Source of the DNA: Dillenia suffruticosa
Taxonomy: Eukaryota; Streptophyta; Magnoliopsida; Dilleniales; Dilleniaceae
Reading direction: 5' to 3'
Assembly: GCA_033439265.1 (NCBI GenBank)
Contig: JAVTVX010000016.1
Span: 13,441,201-13,505,200 of the forward strand
Length of the DNA: 64,000 bases
Shown here one piece after another: positions 1 to 16,335 of the stretch; the first letter of the stretch is position 1, and every line of letters begins with the position of its first letter. Under the pieces are notes generated by a model. The model did not search any database. It was not told the DNA's origin and worked only from the letters and a program-made list of their open reading frames with translations. The translations under genes and the position numbers were made by a program.

Positions 1-3389
<3,389 letters not shown>

Positions 3390-6300
3390 GAGTCTGTTTT
3401 GATTGAGAATTTTGAAGGAAACGCAATGAGACGAAGAGAGAAGAAAAGGGTCTTACATCAGTGATTAGGTGTGAGAGAAATATTCAAGTTGAGCATGAAT
3501 TTTGACATCATTGTATGAACAAATTCTTGATTATTATATAGAATAAACCAGGGACAGAGAGATGGTTACAATGGAATAAAATATGAGCAAACGGCTGAGA
3601 GGGAGGAGACAAAGACCGGGTCAACTTGAACATAATTGAGAGGTTAACTTTCATGTTTATCTCTGGAACCCCATTTTAGTAGTAACTTTGGAGGGATTTT
3701 TTATCCTCCCAAGGTTGCATCTTTTGAGTGATTCTTTCTTCTTGTGACATTTTGCACATTTTTGGGATATGGATTCCTTTTGTTGAACCCCAAAAAGGGT
3801 TTAAAAAGGCTCAAATGTTGTGGCACAATCACAAGTAGTTAGATTCTGCAATCCCCATAAGAGTGAATGCAAAACATATAAGAGTTCTTCCTATATAAAG
3901 ACTAAAATTGAGATTGAACCCAAAAGGCCCATGACCATTGTGATTAAATCTTTGAATATGGTTCTCCCACATCCGTCAATAATAATAATAGCAACAATAA
4001 TAATAAAGTGTATTAGAAGGCACATAAAATTAAACCAGAGTAACTATATTCCAAACAATTGCCAAGTAAATTAGAGTCACTTTCATTAGAACTCAGACCT
4101 TCTCCATTAAAAGAAGTTAATGAGTACAAAAATATCAAATTATACTTATTTGTAACATTGCATATTAACTTATGAATTAGTATGACGGACACCCACGTAA
4201 TCAAAATTAATTACTATTTTCATAGATTTTTCAATTTGTTGGGCCACCATGGGTTAGTTAAGTAATAAAAGAATAATGAGTTAGGGAGTAGGTATTGTTA
4301 GTTTTCTTGCTTTAATAGATCGGCTGCAACCTCTACTAGCCTCTTCTTCATATAGGTCCCATTCAATATTAAATTTTAGGACTCATTTATAAAGAAAATT
4401 TATAGGTTTTCGAAAAAATTTTAGGGACCATTAGGTAAAAGAGAATATCAATTCTACTTTTTTTACTTTATTTCTAATTATCATTTTTAATAAAAATTAG
4501 AAAACTATATGTTGGAGGTGGACCTTCATAAATGATGAGATCTACAAATACTATCAGAGAAGACTCCGAAGGAGTAAATTTCGATATTCAAATCAAAAAG
4601 AGCAATAATGAAAGAAAGAGGGACAGACTAAGAGCCGTGGAATAGTCCTATGCAGTCTGTGTGTGATGAGAGTAAGGTTAAATATATTGCGTACCTTTCA
4701 TATGTTGCTTTTGTCCAATATATATAGCATGTGCTCATATGATAAGTCTCTATTGAAGGGTGTAGAAACCCCAATTTTATTGTGGAGAGATCATTGGAGC
4801 TCTTCCGAGATTATAGGAATTATAGTAAAAAAATTTTAAGAGATTTAATATCCTATTGATTAAGGAAAGTTTAAGTTGATACAAAAGTTTCCTACTTTAT
4901 CAGGAATGATTACAGATATTTCATTTCTTACTAGGAAGATTATTCCTGAGATTAAGGAGATTTAGATCTTGCATTATCGTAATTTTGACTTGTCAAACGA
5001 GAGCGTTATTTGTTGAGAGGTTAGTAACAATCAAGAGAACATTTAGTTGAGAGGTGAGTAAGCTTCCTACTTGAGAGGGTTTGGCAGGGGTGGTCGAGAG
5101 ACATAAACAAGAATGTTCGATCAAGAGGGTATTTGACCGAGAGAACATTGACCAAGAGTTTATTCGGTCATTTTGGATGTTCACTAGGAGATCATTTTGG
5201 ATGTCTATAGATTTTATGATTATGGTCCCAATAAATTTGGTAATCTCTTATTTTTGTGTTAATAAACGGTTAGATCATGTACGGCCAACCTATATTTTCA
5301 AAATTTTTCAATAATTTTCCAATTTGGATATAGTTGTCATCGAAAAAGTGGTAAGAGCAGTTTTGTGCATAAATCAAGTACAATTGTTATTAAATGGATG
5401 CAGTTGCTATTGTATAAAAAGCGGTAAGCATACTCTTGTATATAAATCAAGTATAATTGTTTTTTTTTTTGGGGGGTTTACATCAAATATAACTGTTATT
5501 AAATATAAGTGCTGAGCGTATTTTTTTCCCCAATAATCAGAGAATTTGGAAAAGAGTGTTTACAAAATATAAAATGAAAATGGTGAAAATTTTTGGGGAA
5601 GAAGTGTTTTCCATTTTCCATTTTACAAAATATCAAATTTGTTTTTTGGCATCTTTTCTATTTTTCTTAGAAAACTTGAATAATATTCTATACATGAAGG
5701 GTCCCTATTTTCATTTGATAAGTTTATTTTAGTCAAAAAAATATATATAATCACAAAGTAAATAATCTAGCTAACCCTACTGAGTTCATACGTCATGTGA
5801 GAGGGAGGAGGATGAATTAAGACAAGAGGGTAGGTTTTCCTATATTATTTGCATTATGTTCCACGAAAGGACGAAGGAACTTGAAGTATTACTATTTTAC
5901 ATCGTTACGATTAAAGAGGATAATATTTATTAAAGACATCTTTGAATGAGTCAAAAGGACATCTACGTTAATATTAGGTGAATCTAGTAACAGCGTATTA
6001 TACTACCCTTTCTCAAAGTCTGACCCTGCCACCTATCTTTAATTTGACGAAGCAACCATTACAAAAACAATTGATTAACAAGCTCAACTCCGTTAGCAGC
6101 GAAAGGGAAGGCTATCGCTTAGTTATCGTAAAAATACTAACCGGATTATAATCTGAACCCCCCACTTGAGATCAGACTATCTAAAAACTGTGACACATCG
6201 GTTCCCTCCTAACACTTTCGAGTTTCAAAGTTCTTTTCATCACATTAAGAAAGATCTTGATCAAAATTTTAAATTCGAATTTTAAAAATAAAAAATTAAA

Positions 6301-7015
6301 TATCAAGAGAGTCAAGTTCTTAAATTAGATAAAACAGTTATTTAAATAAAATTAATCAAATTTCTGGTGATATCGATAATCAAAAACTATATATAAAAAA
6401 AAAAAGGCACTATTTGCTTTCAAGAGACCGTACTAAGCAAAAGCATCAGATTATGGTCTCCACCATTTAACCACCGCAGCAAATGAATTATTCAATTTAA
6501 ACAGAGGCCTAAAGAAGATGAAACAGATTCCAACCAATTACAATAGCTTTTTCAGCATGTGAAATATTGGTGCATACAGTCGAGGGCCTCAAATAAATAA
6601 ATAAAAGTTACTAGCATCATCAACCCCACGCCTCTCCAATAACCATTATTTTACCTTTAAAATATACATTAACCATCTGGTGTCACTTGCTCCTACAGTA
6701 CTCCAACCAATCTCACAATACCTTGGCAACTCTCATTGCCTTCGCTTCTCTTGTTTAATCAGAAAAAGTACCAAACCCACCAAATTATTCAGTTAAATCA
6801 TTAATTTTAGCTTTAATTTTATCTTATTTTCGATTAAAAAATTTGATGGACTATATTAATACCAACCAAATCCCTTTAAGAAGTAATTTAAAAATTATTC
6901 CAAAATGAGAATTAATTAAACTTTTAGTCTCCAAAACTGGAATTTCCTCCCAAAATTCTTGGGCCAAAACACGGTTCAAGACAATGACAAAACACAGTTC
7001 ATTCGGTGCCCATCT
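3390..7015. other. Upstream/intergenic DNA, no gene recognised
   Basis: This is the CCaMK promoter side followed by AT-rich DNA. Open frames are short and unlike any family I know. About 5340-5520 holds an imperfect direct duplication in which a run around 'ATAAATCAAGTA(C/T)AATTGTT' occurs twice, separated by a poly-T/poly-G tract at 5460-5477. About 4500-5200 is purine-rich and might be an old LTR fragment, but I found no partner copy. I see no RNA gene. Confidence 0.6.
3531..3540 (-). promoter_or_regulatory. Candidate TATA box of CCaMK
   Basis: The minus strand reads TATATAATAA about 145 bp upstream of the CCaMK start codon, which fits a TATA box with a 5' leader of roughly 110 bases. This is position and sequence only. 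AT-rich flanks make chance matches common, and no transcription start is known. Confidence 0.4.
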
Positions 7016-7238
7016 TTTCACTACAACGGAAATGGAATATAGAGACGGACGAAAGTCATGATGAAAAAGTGATAAAACCATCGATAAAATCTTCTCCGAC
7101 GGATAAAGTTTCAGTTGGGTATAGAGGGGTCAGGATAGACTTATGTCAACACTTGTCATGGCCGTTGGAGCATGTTAAATTTCCAGACAGTTAAAAAAGT
7201 GTCAGTAAAAATCAATATTATATCATCAGTTGTAAAGG

Positions 7239-7860
7239 GTGAGCAAAATTTCAATTTTTATCGTCACTTGTAAAGGGTTAGTAAATATTACTAATTTTAT
7301 TGTTGGTCATTGTGTTAATAAATATTATTACTTTTATTGTCGCTTACAGAAATATTTGGTTTGTAAATGTTACCACCTTTATTGTCGCTTACAGAATTAT
7401 TGGGTTAGTAAATATTACTATTTTTATTATCGCTTACAAATTTATTTGTTAGTAAATGTTACTATCTTTACTATCGTTTATAAAATGTTAGGTTAGTAAA
7501 TGTTACTACCTGTTACTACATTTACTATTGCTTACAAAATTGTTGGGTTAATAAATATTACTATATTTACTATCGCTTACAAAATTGTTGGGTTAGTAAA
7601 TATTATTATTTTTATTGTCACTTACAGGTTTATTGGTTAGTAAATGTTATTATATTTATTGTCGCTTACAGAATTATTGGGTTAGAAAATGTTACTACCT
7701 TTATTGTCGGTTACAGAATTATTGGGTTAGTAAATATTACTACATTTATTGTCGAAGTGATAGTAAATATTACTACTTTTAGTGTCGCTTTTGTTGGTGA
7801 GTAAATTTTACTACTTTTATTGTCGCTTAGGATATGTGGTTAAAGAGTTGTTACTTATTT
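7239..7860. repeat. Minisatellite in the left subterminal zone of CACTA-1
   Basis: About a dozen degenerate units of roughly 45-50 bp follow each other. Each joins GTTAGTAAATRTTACTA to a TTTATTGTCGCTTACA-type segment and a TTATTGGG link. Unit length and sequence drift along the array. CACTA elements commonly carry repeated subterminal motifs bound by their DNA-binding transposase, and this array sits where those are expected. Confidence 0.75.
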
Positions 7861-8573
7861 GTTACTTATTATCAGTAATCAAACGTTACTACTCTTTTGG
7901 GTCGGTTATCACAAAGTTAATAAATGTTAGGATATGTTAATATAAATATTACTACTCTATCGTTAAAATATTACGATTTTATCCTCACAATTGTGGGTTA
8001 GAAAAAAGTTAGGAAATATTGTAAGTACCGTATCTTAGGGAATGAAATACTCTTTTATATGAAATATGCATTATAATATTACAGACACATTACAAGAGAA
8101 AGAAAAATATTGTAATTTCCGGTCAGTACATATCTTCATATCTTCTTAAATAAAATGTTGATGGCAAAAATATTGACTTGGAGCATCCAAAAAATTCCAG
8201 CATCCGTAGCATCCGGTTCCAGGATCCACCGTGATGTGTGGTATCATTCTATAATAATGAAATTAACATAATTATAAAATATATTATAAAAACTTGTACA
8301 TTTAAATATTACCTTTGGGATGGACTCAGGAGGTGGTGATGATGATGATGGTTAGTTCCGATGTGCACTCTAACATCTTGTATCCGAATAAGCTAAAAAT
8401 ATAGATACAAATAATGTGAATTATTGTTCAGAAGTAAAAATAGTTAAATTATGGTAAAAAGTAAAGAAATGATATTTGTACCTCAACACCAAGCCTTGCT
8501 TCATTAACAAAGTTCAACAGTTCATCTCACTGGTCACTTCCGGCATGCATAGTAACATGCATAAGAACATTGC

Positions 8574-8738
8574 TCACCGATTAGAAAGATTCTTATTTTG
8601 TTCCATTAATCGTTCCATCATAACAGTCATATGTTCGTTCTCAGGTTTACTTGAATATTGCCGTTGTGATGGAATTGTAACTTTGCCAACACATCTGATT
8701 CTTCCCCCGGAATTAGCCCCTTTAACTTTGGATATGAG
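8574..8738 (-). pseudogene. Possible C-terminal remnant of a plant Ptta/En/Spm-type transposase
   Basis: A 54-residue open stretch on the minus strand reads G-G-R-I-R-C-V-G near its start, followed by Ser/Gln-rich sequence and an acidic-basic helix-like segment with MMERLMEQNK before a TGA. This order (a GGR-V-GLG-like motif, a linker, then a coiled coil) resembles the C terminus of plant transposases of the Pfam Transposase_24 type often found in CACTA elements. The match is short and made from memory of the family's layout. It may instead be chance. It would fit the host element. Confidence 0.3.
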
Positions 8739-9176
8739 TTGAAAATATTTGATGGAATAAGATTTCGTTTGAGTTAGAAATTTTTAGAGATATGAGGGAG
8801 AAGAGTTTTTTAAGGAAATGAGAAATTTTGATATTTATAGAGAAGGAAAAGTTTACAGTATATATATTTGGTTTAATGCCAAATAAATTTTGGTTTGTAA
8901 CGCCAAATAAAATTTTCAAAATCCGTCATTTTGTCTCGTTTATCACATTTTAGTTTTTGAATTTTTTGCTATTTACCTCTATTTTTATAGTTTGAATAAT
9001 TAACAGAAAACTTTGATTTTGACATATTACTATATAACTCCGTGAAATAGTAATAAATATTACTATCATATTCTATATAACTCCCCGTGAAGTAATAGTA
9101 AATATTACTACTATATTTTATATAATTTCGCGAAATAGTAGTAAATATTACTATCATATTACTAGTCGGGCGCATA

Positions 9177-9456
9177 CCTACACGGCACAAGTAGGCTAGA
9201 GCTGGGAGGCATGGGCACCATGGTGTGGCATGAGGCATAAACCGCCGGCACAAGCAGGTGAGGCAAGGGCAAAGTGGTGCGGCATGAGGCATGAACTGGC
9301 AACACAAGCAGGCTAGAGTTGGGAGGCATGGGCACCGTGGTGCGGCATGAGACATAAACTGCCGGCACAAGTAGTGAGGCAAGGGCAAAGTGGTGTGGCA
9401 TGAGGCATAAACCGGCAGCACAAGCAGGCTAGAGCTGGGAGGCATAGGCAGTGTCC
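9177..9456. repeat. GC-rich tandem repeat, about 122-bp dimeric unit
   Basis: About 2.3 copies of a unit made of two related halves. Both halves begin with CACAAG(C/T)AG and contain a GTG(G/C)GGCATGAGGCAT-like core. One half carries GGCTAGAGCTGGGAGGCATG and the other GTGAGGCAAGGGCAAAG. All minus-strand frames stay open because the repeat lacks stops, so the Cys/Pro/Leu-rich open frames here are a by-product of the repeat. The block is a GC-rich island in very AT-rich DNA. Confidence 0.8.
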
Positions 9457-10019
9457 TGCACTCGTGGGGTGTAAATCATAGAACGTAGAATTATAAATAA
9501 TTACAAATGAAAAAAGTTGAAAATTACGGAAATACATTCATACATTGATACATGTTCATCACTACATATTCAAGCAAGAAACAAATTAAAAAATCTAGAA
9601 TTATAAATAAATACAAATTAAAAAGTAAAAAATGTGAAATGAAAATGAGGATACATATCCTGAATTATACGAAATTCTAAACACTTAATTCATATGATAA
9701 TTTATATATTAGATTTTATAATTAAAAAATATGATAATTAAGTTGTATAACATACTAATACTATATTATACTAATATAATATTTTACTAATTACATTGGT
9801 AATAATTATATTATTTAAATTAATATTGATTATTATAATTATAATAAATTTATAAATTTATATTATAAAACTATTTATAATTTGTTATAATTTATAGTTC
9901 AATTATTAAATATAATAAATGTATCATATAATACTATAATCCTAAGAACACATGCGTTATTGCACGCCCGGCACCGCCGCCCTAGCCCTACGGCATTGCC
10001 GTTTAGGCTTGTGCATGCA

Positions 10020-10215
10020 TTATTGCATGTTATAATATAGTAACGTTTACTACTACAAAATAGTAACGCTTACTACTATAAAATAATAACATTTACTATA
10101 CATTAGTAACATTTACTATAAAATTGTAATATTTACTATTATATGTAAAAGATAATAAATTTATTTGTCTCTCATAATAGAAAGATAGTAACATTTACTT
10201 AGACTAGCCACAATA
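10020..10215. repeat. Short array of the TAGTAA/TTACTA palindromic motif
   Basis: Several copies of a short inverted repeat of the form TAGTAAC-(AT-rich)-TTACTA occur every 20-35 bp, directly following a GC-rich stretch at 9955-10025. The same motif forms a larger array at 12890-13490. Confidence 0.65.
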
Positions 10216-10734
10216 GTCAAATTAACATATAATAAGTTGTATGGAATAATAATATTAAATTATAGTAATATAATGTTGATCAAATAATTTTGATAATCAT
10301 AATTATAATAAATTTATAAATTTATATTATGAAACAATATAATTTATAATTTATAAATGTATATTATGAAATAATCTAATTTATAGTTATATTATATTAG
10401 GCAAACAACATATTTATATTTCATGCATTTGTATTATACCACAATTCATATTCAAATATTTCAAGCGAACACGCAGAAAATGTTGAAAATCTATACGCGC
10501 TTTTTTTCCCTCCTTGACAAATTTATTAGGAGGCTTAAATTTTTAACGAGATTTTTAAAATTTTTACTATATGGTTATAGTTTGGAATGGAATGATTATA
10601 GTGAATATTCTGAGAGTAGTATTTCATATGTGTTATTTTATTGTTACGTGTGTAATTTTTAACATTACATAGTTTCATTAGCATTATTTTCCTTTTTTAT
10701 ATAAATTTCGATTTTAAAAAATATTTGTTACCAT

Positions 10735-12290
10735 ATTTGTTACTATTTGTTACAATTTGTACAAAAAGAAAGTAGTAATTGTTACCATTTATTACCACGC
10801 GACCCGCTTGTTCAATTGTTACAATTGTTACGATATTCTATTATACAAAATTTATATAATTATTGTCTTATCACTTGTTATATTTACATTGGACCAAAAT
10901 CACTTATTACTACAATAAAAATTATTGTTACCAGAATTAAAGTAATTGTTACCATTGTACGAAGAGAAAGTAATAATTGTTACCACTTGTTACCATGCGA
11001 CCTGCTTGTTACCTATTGTTACCATTGTTACTATGTTAATTTATATAATTATTGTCTTACCACTTGTTACATTGGATCAAGATCACATGTTACCACTTAT
11101 TATCATTGTTATCACAATAAAAATCATTGTTATCAGAATTAAAGTAATTGTTACCGTTTGTTACCATTTGTACGAAAAGAAAGTAGTAATTGTTATCACT
11201 TGTTACTACGCGACCCGTTTATTATCTATTGTTATCATTGTTACGATATTCTATTATACAAAATTTATATAATTATTATCTTACCACTTGTTATATTGGA
11301 CAGAAATCACTTATTACCATTTATTATCATTGTTATTATAAAAAAAATTATTGTTATCAGAATTAAAATAATTTTTACCATTTGTAAGAAAAGAAAGTAG
11401 TAATTGTTACCGTTTGTTACCACGCAACCCGTTTATTACCAATTATTATCATTGTTATGATATTTTATTATACAAAATTTATATAATTATTGTCTTACCA
11501 CTTGTTATATTGAACCAATATCTTTTGTTACTATTTATTATCATTGTTACCATAATAAAAATCATTGTTATTGGAATTAAACTAATTGTTACCATTTGTA
11601 CGAAAAGAAAGTAGTAATTGTCATCACTTGTTACCACACGACCTACTTGTTACCAATTATTACCATTGTTATGATTTTCTATTATACAAAATTTATATAA
11701 TTATTGTCTTGCCACTTATTATATTGAATCAAGATCACTTGTCACCACTTATTATTATTATTATCATAATAAAAATCATTATTATGTTACCGTTTGTTAC
11801 CATTTGTACGAAAAGAAAATAGTAATTGTTAGCACTTGTTTCCACGCGACACGCTTGTTATCAATTGTTACTATTATTACGATATTCTATTATATAAAAT
11901 TTATATAATTATTGTCTTATTACTTGTTATATTAGACCAAAACCACTTGTTACCATTTATTATCATTATTACCCCAATAAAAATCATTGTTATTAGAATT
12001 AAACTAATTCTTACCTTTTGTTACCATTTGTACGAAGAGAAATAGTAATTGTTACCACTTGTTACCACGTGACCCGCTTGTTACCAATTATTATTGTTGT
12101 TACAATATTCTATTATACAAAATTTATATAATTATTGTCTTACCACTTATTATATCGGATCAAGATCACTTGTTATCATTTATTATCACTGTTACCACAA
12201 TAAAAATAATTGTTATTGAAATTAAAGTAATTATTATCATTTGTATGAAGAGGAAGTAGTAATTCTTACTATTTGTTACCGTCTTTTCAC
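10735..12290. repeat. Satellite array, seven units of about 190-220 bp
   Basis: The landmark TTTATATAATTATTGTCTTA recurs near 10848, 11038, 11260, 11475, 11690, 11900 and 12120, giving units of about 210-222 bp plus one shorter unit. Each unit also holds GTTACCATTTGTACGAA, a GAAAGTAGTAATTGTTACC-like run and a CACGCGACCCGCTTGTTACC-like run. A partial extra unit lies at about 12770-12870. Units differ by scattered substitutions. Open frames rich in Ile/Leu/Tyr repeat with the unit and are not genes. Confidence 0.85.
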
Positions 12291-12559
12291 ACTTTTAGTT
12301 TTTGAAATTTTGATTATTATATGCTTTTTACCTTTTTTATCATTGTTTTTGTTTTACAATTAACGAAATTTTTTTATCTCTATTACTATATAATTACGTC
12401 AAGTTCTAGTAAATATTACTATTATATTACTGTTAGTATATTTCTTATTTTATAATTATTACTACATTGTCATATAATTTTAATTACATAATTTTATATT
12501 TAGATAATTTGATATGATTATATTATTTAAAATAATAATATTAATTATATCATCATGTG

Positions 12560-12740
12560 GGTTATGCAGGGTTCGCAGCACGTGCAGTGCGCCTGCATGG
12601 TACAGCCGCATGGCCCCAACGGCATAGCCGTGCAGGCATGTGCGTGCATGCTCTCTTGCTTGCGCGGTACTGCCGTGCGGGACCCCGCAGTATAGCCGCA
12701 CAGGCATGAGCACGCATGCTCTCTTGCTTGAGCGGAAGCA
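12560..12740. repeat. GC-rich imperfect direct repeat inside the satellite region
   Basis: Two copies of a roughly 68-bp unit share ATAGCCG(T/C)(G/A)CAGGCATG and GCATGCTCTCTTGCTTG. They interrupt the 215-bp satellite between its main block and its last partial unit. Base composition contrasts sharply with the flanks. Confidence 0.7.
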
Positions 12741-12889
12741 CTTGTTATTACTAGTTCTTATCATTTGTTACCATGCCATCCACTTGTTATCATTTATTAC
12801 CATATTATATTATAGAAATTTTATATAATTATTTACTTATCACTTGTTACGTTGGACCAATCCATGTTACCATTTATTCTTTGTTAGCT

Positions 12890-13490
12890 ATCACTTGTAG
12901 AAGGTAGCAAATTTATTAGTCTTTTATGATAAAAGGATAGTAACATTTATTATTAAACTAATTACAATAGTCGAATTAACAGATAATAAGATATAATAAT
13001 ATTTACTATATAACCACAATAAAATATAGTAACATTTACTATAAAATAGTAACATTTTCTATTATAAAATTGATATGAAAAATAGTAAATTTATTTCTCT
13101 CATGATAAAAGGATAGTAATATTTATTATTAAGCAAACCACAATAGTCGAATTAACAGATAATAAGATATATTAACATTTATTATGTAAGCATAATAAAA
13201 TATAGTAATATTTACTACAAAATAGTAACATTTACTATTATAATAATGGATATGAAATGTAGTAAATTTATCTATCTCCTTTGATAAAAGGATAGTAACA
13301 TTTACTATTAAACTAACCACAATAGTCAAATTAACAGATAATAAGATACAATAACATTTACTATATAATTACAATAACATTTATTATAAAATAGTAACAT
13401 TTACTATTAAAATAGATTTAAATAGTAATATTTACTAAAATATAGTAATATTTACGGCAAAATAGTAATACTTATCGTTATTTATCATTT
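12890..13490. repeat. Array of short palindromes TAGTAACATTTACTA
   Basis: TAGTAA and TTACTA are exact reverse complements separated by about three bases. They recur many times with AT-rich spacers, embedded in longer blocks such as AGTCGAATTAACAGATAATAAG that recur at about 12970, 13146 and 13325, so a higher-order period of roughly 180 bp is present. The array lies next to the right end of CACTA-1. Confidence 0.75.
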
Positions 13491-13840
13491 CCTTTTATAC
13501 TTATCATTCCTTACTATATTCACCTTTCATCATACACCTTTCAAAATCGTGAATACAAAATTTATATTTTGCCATCACAACTTATAGCCATAAGGAGAGG
13601 GTTATGTAAATTCAGACGTTCTTATATTCATAAGTATAGAGTGTTGTTTATACAAACGGTTTGCTACCTTTACCCACGGTTTAAATTGTTTTATCGACGA
13701 CCATTTTAAAATAATCAAAAAATATATACTACTCCTGACGGTTTCAACTATAACCGTCTATATTGTTTCAAAAAACCATCGGTAATACTTACCGAAAGTA
13801 AACGTCACCGTCGGCATAATGCTTTTAGTTTGTAGTGTTT

Positions 13841-14190
13841 GTTTATATTGTTTTAGTTGAATCATTTGACAATCCCGCTATGTACATATGAAGGCCACGT
13901 GTTAATACAAAACAAAATAATAGTTCGAAGGTCAAAATTAACAAGATAAAAATTTAAATCTTATGTAAAAGTGTTACATATATATGTAGGGATTACTTGC
14001 TTTGGGAGGCAACCATAACAATAAATAAAGATGTTGGTATAAATCATTGGTATCCGATAAACATGTTAAATACGACTAAATTCAATTCAAATTATGATAA
14101 TTCTTAACGGATAAATCTCTCCCGAATCTGTTTTTTTCTTGCACTAAACTCAAACACGAGACATTGCTTAAAAAGTACAGGTGTCCGACC
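13841..14190. other. 350-bp spacer between the two CACTA elements
   Basis: Ordinary AT-rich unique sequence between the right target duplication of CACTA-1 and the left target duplication of CACTA-2. I see no gene or RNA in it. It appears to be a sliver of the original host DNA. Confidence 0.6.
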
Positions 14191-15844
14191 ACTCACTACA
14201 AAATTAAATCTCTGTATTGATGGTAACTTTTATTGTCGGTAACTTTTAACAACGATTTCTTCTTGCCTATACCGACGTTTTTTACAAAACCGTAGAAAAA
14301 TATATACATATTTCAACAGTATAAATTATAACGTCGAGAAAAGTTTATAAACCGTGAGTAAAGTTAACTGAACCATCGGTAAAAATAATATTCAATTTCT
14401 GATGACTATCTTTTGTCGTTGGTAAATATAATATTTTTAGAGACTATTTGAAAATAATCAGGTCTACTGGATCAATTTAACCATACTATTTGTATAAATT
14501 TATAATTATGATAACTTGTATTCTACTATTTATAAATGTTATATGTCTATATATATTTATATAATTTTTAAAAACAATTTAAAATTTTAGAATTAATATA
14601 GGAGGGAATAATTTATGATAACGTGTATTATGTGTGTTGTAATACGTTATAATCTATGATATTAATAACGTGTGATAAGTAATGTTAATAACAGATAAGT
14701 AGTGGTAACCTATAACTTGTGATAATAAATAGTGGTAATAATTTGTGAGAAGTCTGTAAAAGTATAAAAAATTTATAAAAAAATTAGAATTATTTTGAAA
14801 TACATAATATACCATTTTCTAATAATATATACATAATACATAATATTAGTACTGTATATATTATTATAAATTATAAATTATTGGAGAATATATGTTAATT
14901 AATATTAATTTAAATTCTCTTATATTAACAATTTAAAAATTTTAAATACTTTTGTATAGAAAAAAAAAGAAAAAAGAAAAGTAGAAAAAAGTATGGAAGG
15001 TTGAGAGAAAAAAATAAAAAAATAAAAAAGAGAGATAGAGTCAAACTTTGCACCACTTTTTTTTTCATTATTTTTTAGTATTTTGGCCATGGACATTTTT
15101 ATTAATATGAAAGTGAGAAAAGTTGAGACTAAAAAAAAACAAAGAAAAGAGATAAATTTATGATATATAGTTGTGGTAAATGGTAAATAATAAGTGGTGA
15201 GTATATGGATGGTAAGTAATAATAATTTAAGTTTTATTTTAATTTATATTTCAACTATTACATTTTATCATTTTATATTTTCATTAATTTTATTTTATTT
15301 AATTTAATTGTATTTGTATTTTTTTTCTTATTTTGTGTTTTTATAGAATTTATATGAACCATTTTATAAATAAGTTGTGATAATTTACAGAATTTATAGA
15401 ATTTTTTTAATTTATGATAAATTGTAATAAAAAAGTTGGTAATTGTGAAAATAAGTGGTAAATAATGATAAGTTGTGATAAGTTGTGATAAAAATGTTGG
15501 TAATTGTGATAATAAGTGATAAATAGTGATAATTTTGAGTGGTAATCGGTGATGATAATAAGTTGTAAATAATGATAATTTTGAATGAATAATATTATTA
15601 TGTTTGTGTGATAATATAAAATCATGGTTATTAATATTAATTTAAATTATAATATATTAATAATTTAAAATTTTTATATATTTAATTATTAATATTTACC
15701 AAAATATAAAATATTAATAAGTTATCATAATTCTAGAATATAGAGAATAAAAGAAAACAAAAAGAAAAAGAAAACACATGGCAAGCTGTGGCAAGCTTCC
15801 AAACTCATGGACAAGGGTCACATGCATTTTTATACATATTTTTG

Positions 15845-16045
15845 CTCAAGCAGGGGCGAGCGCCCCTGCATGGGCGCGCGCTTGCAGCTGCGCGCCCTGC
15901 GGCTGCAACTGCGCACGCGGGGGCATGCCTGCTCCCCTACGCGCACCTGCAGCCGCGCGCCCTACGGCTGCAACTGCACGCGCAAGGGCATGCTAGCGCC
16001 CCTGCGCGCGCCTGCAGCTGTGCGCGCCGCAGTTGCAACCGTGGG
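15845..16045. repeat. GC-rich tandem repeat, first island
   Basis: Imperfect units of about 75 bp contain GCGCCCCTGC, CCTGCAGC(C/T)GCGCGCCCT and CGGCTGCAACTGCRC. The block is strongly CpG- and CAG/CTG-rich within AT-rich DNA. Open frames rich in Ala/Arg/Cys are a consequence of the repeat. A related island lies at 17955-18110. Confidence 0.75.
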
Positions 16046-16335
16046 ACTATTGTTCCCTCTTTCCTTTTTTTTTTTCTTTTTTTGGTTCCCTTTTTTTATT
16101 TCTTTTTTTCACATATTTACCTTTTGCTTTTTTTTTTTTACTTTTTTTTTACCCCTTTCCTTTTTTTTTTGTTTCTTCTTCTTATTTTTCTTCTTCTTTT
16201 TTTTTTCCTTCTTTTTTGGGTTTCTTCTTTTTTTTTTTTTTTTACTTCTTTTTTTCACATATTTACCCTTTTTTTTGCTTTTTATTTTTACCCCATCATT
16301 TTTTTTTTGTTTCTTCTTCTTCTTCTTGTATTTTA
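16046..16335. repeat. Long polypyrimidine tract, first copy
   Basis: About 290 bases of almost uninterrupted T and C on the plus strand, made of T-runs broken by CTTC or CC, with only a few purines. It directly follows the GC-rich island. Phe-rich open frames here are composition artefacts. Confidence 0.85.

Larger units (their letters stand above)
7019..13837. mobile_element. CACTA-1: CACTA-like DNA transposon, non-autonomous, satellite-filled
   Basis: The left end starts CACTACAACGG and the right end finishes TTTGTAGTG, so the termini are inverted CACTACAA. The flanking three bases are TTT on both sides (7016-7018 and 13838-13840), as expected for the 3-bp target duplication of CACTA (En/Spm) elements. 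Both subterminal zones carry many GACGG/CCGTC motifs. The motif CCGTTGGAGCATGT lies 143 bp inside the left end, at exactly the same distance as in the right end of CACTA-2. No TNP2-type transposase is visible; only a short possible plant-transposase remnant occurs near 8.6 kb. The interior is mostly tandem repeats. A TTT duplication can arise by chance in AT-rich DNA, so family identity rests on the termini and the shared subterminal sequence. Confidence 0.7.

Noticed and set aside
7239-7860. Regularly spaced repeats resembling a CRISPR array
   Set aside because: The spacers are themselves repeats, units drift in length, and the setting is a plant genome inside a transposon.
8969-9537. Minus-strand Cys/Pro/Leu-rich frames resembling small secreted proteins
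   Set aside because: Open in several phases at once and exactly periodic with the GC-rich repeat, so coding is not supported.
10747-12259. Chain of Ile/Leu/Tyr-rich open frames
   Set aside because: They repeat with the 215-bp satellite period and have no known domain; they are shadows of a stop-poor repeat.
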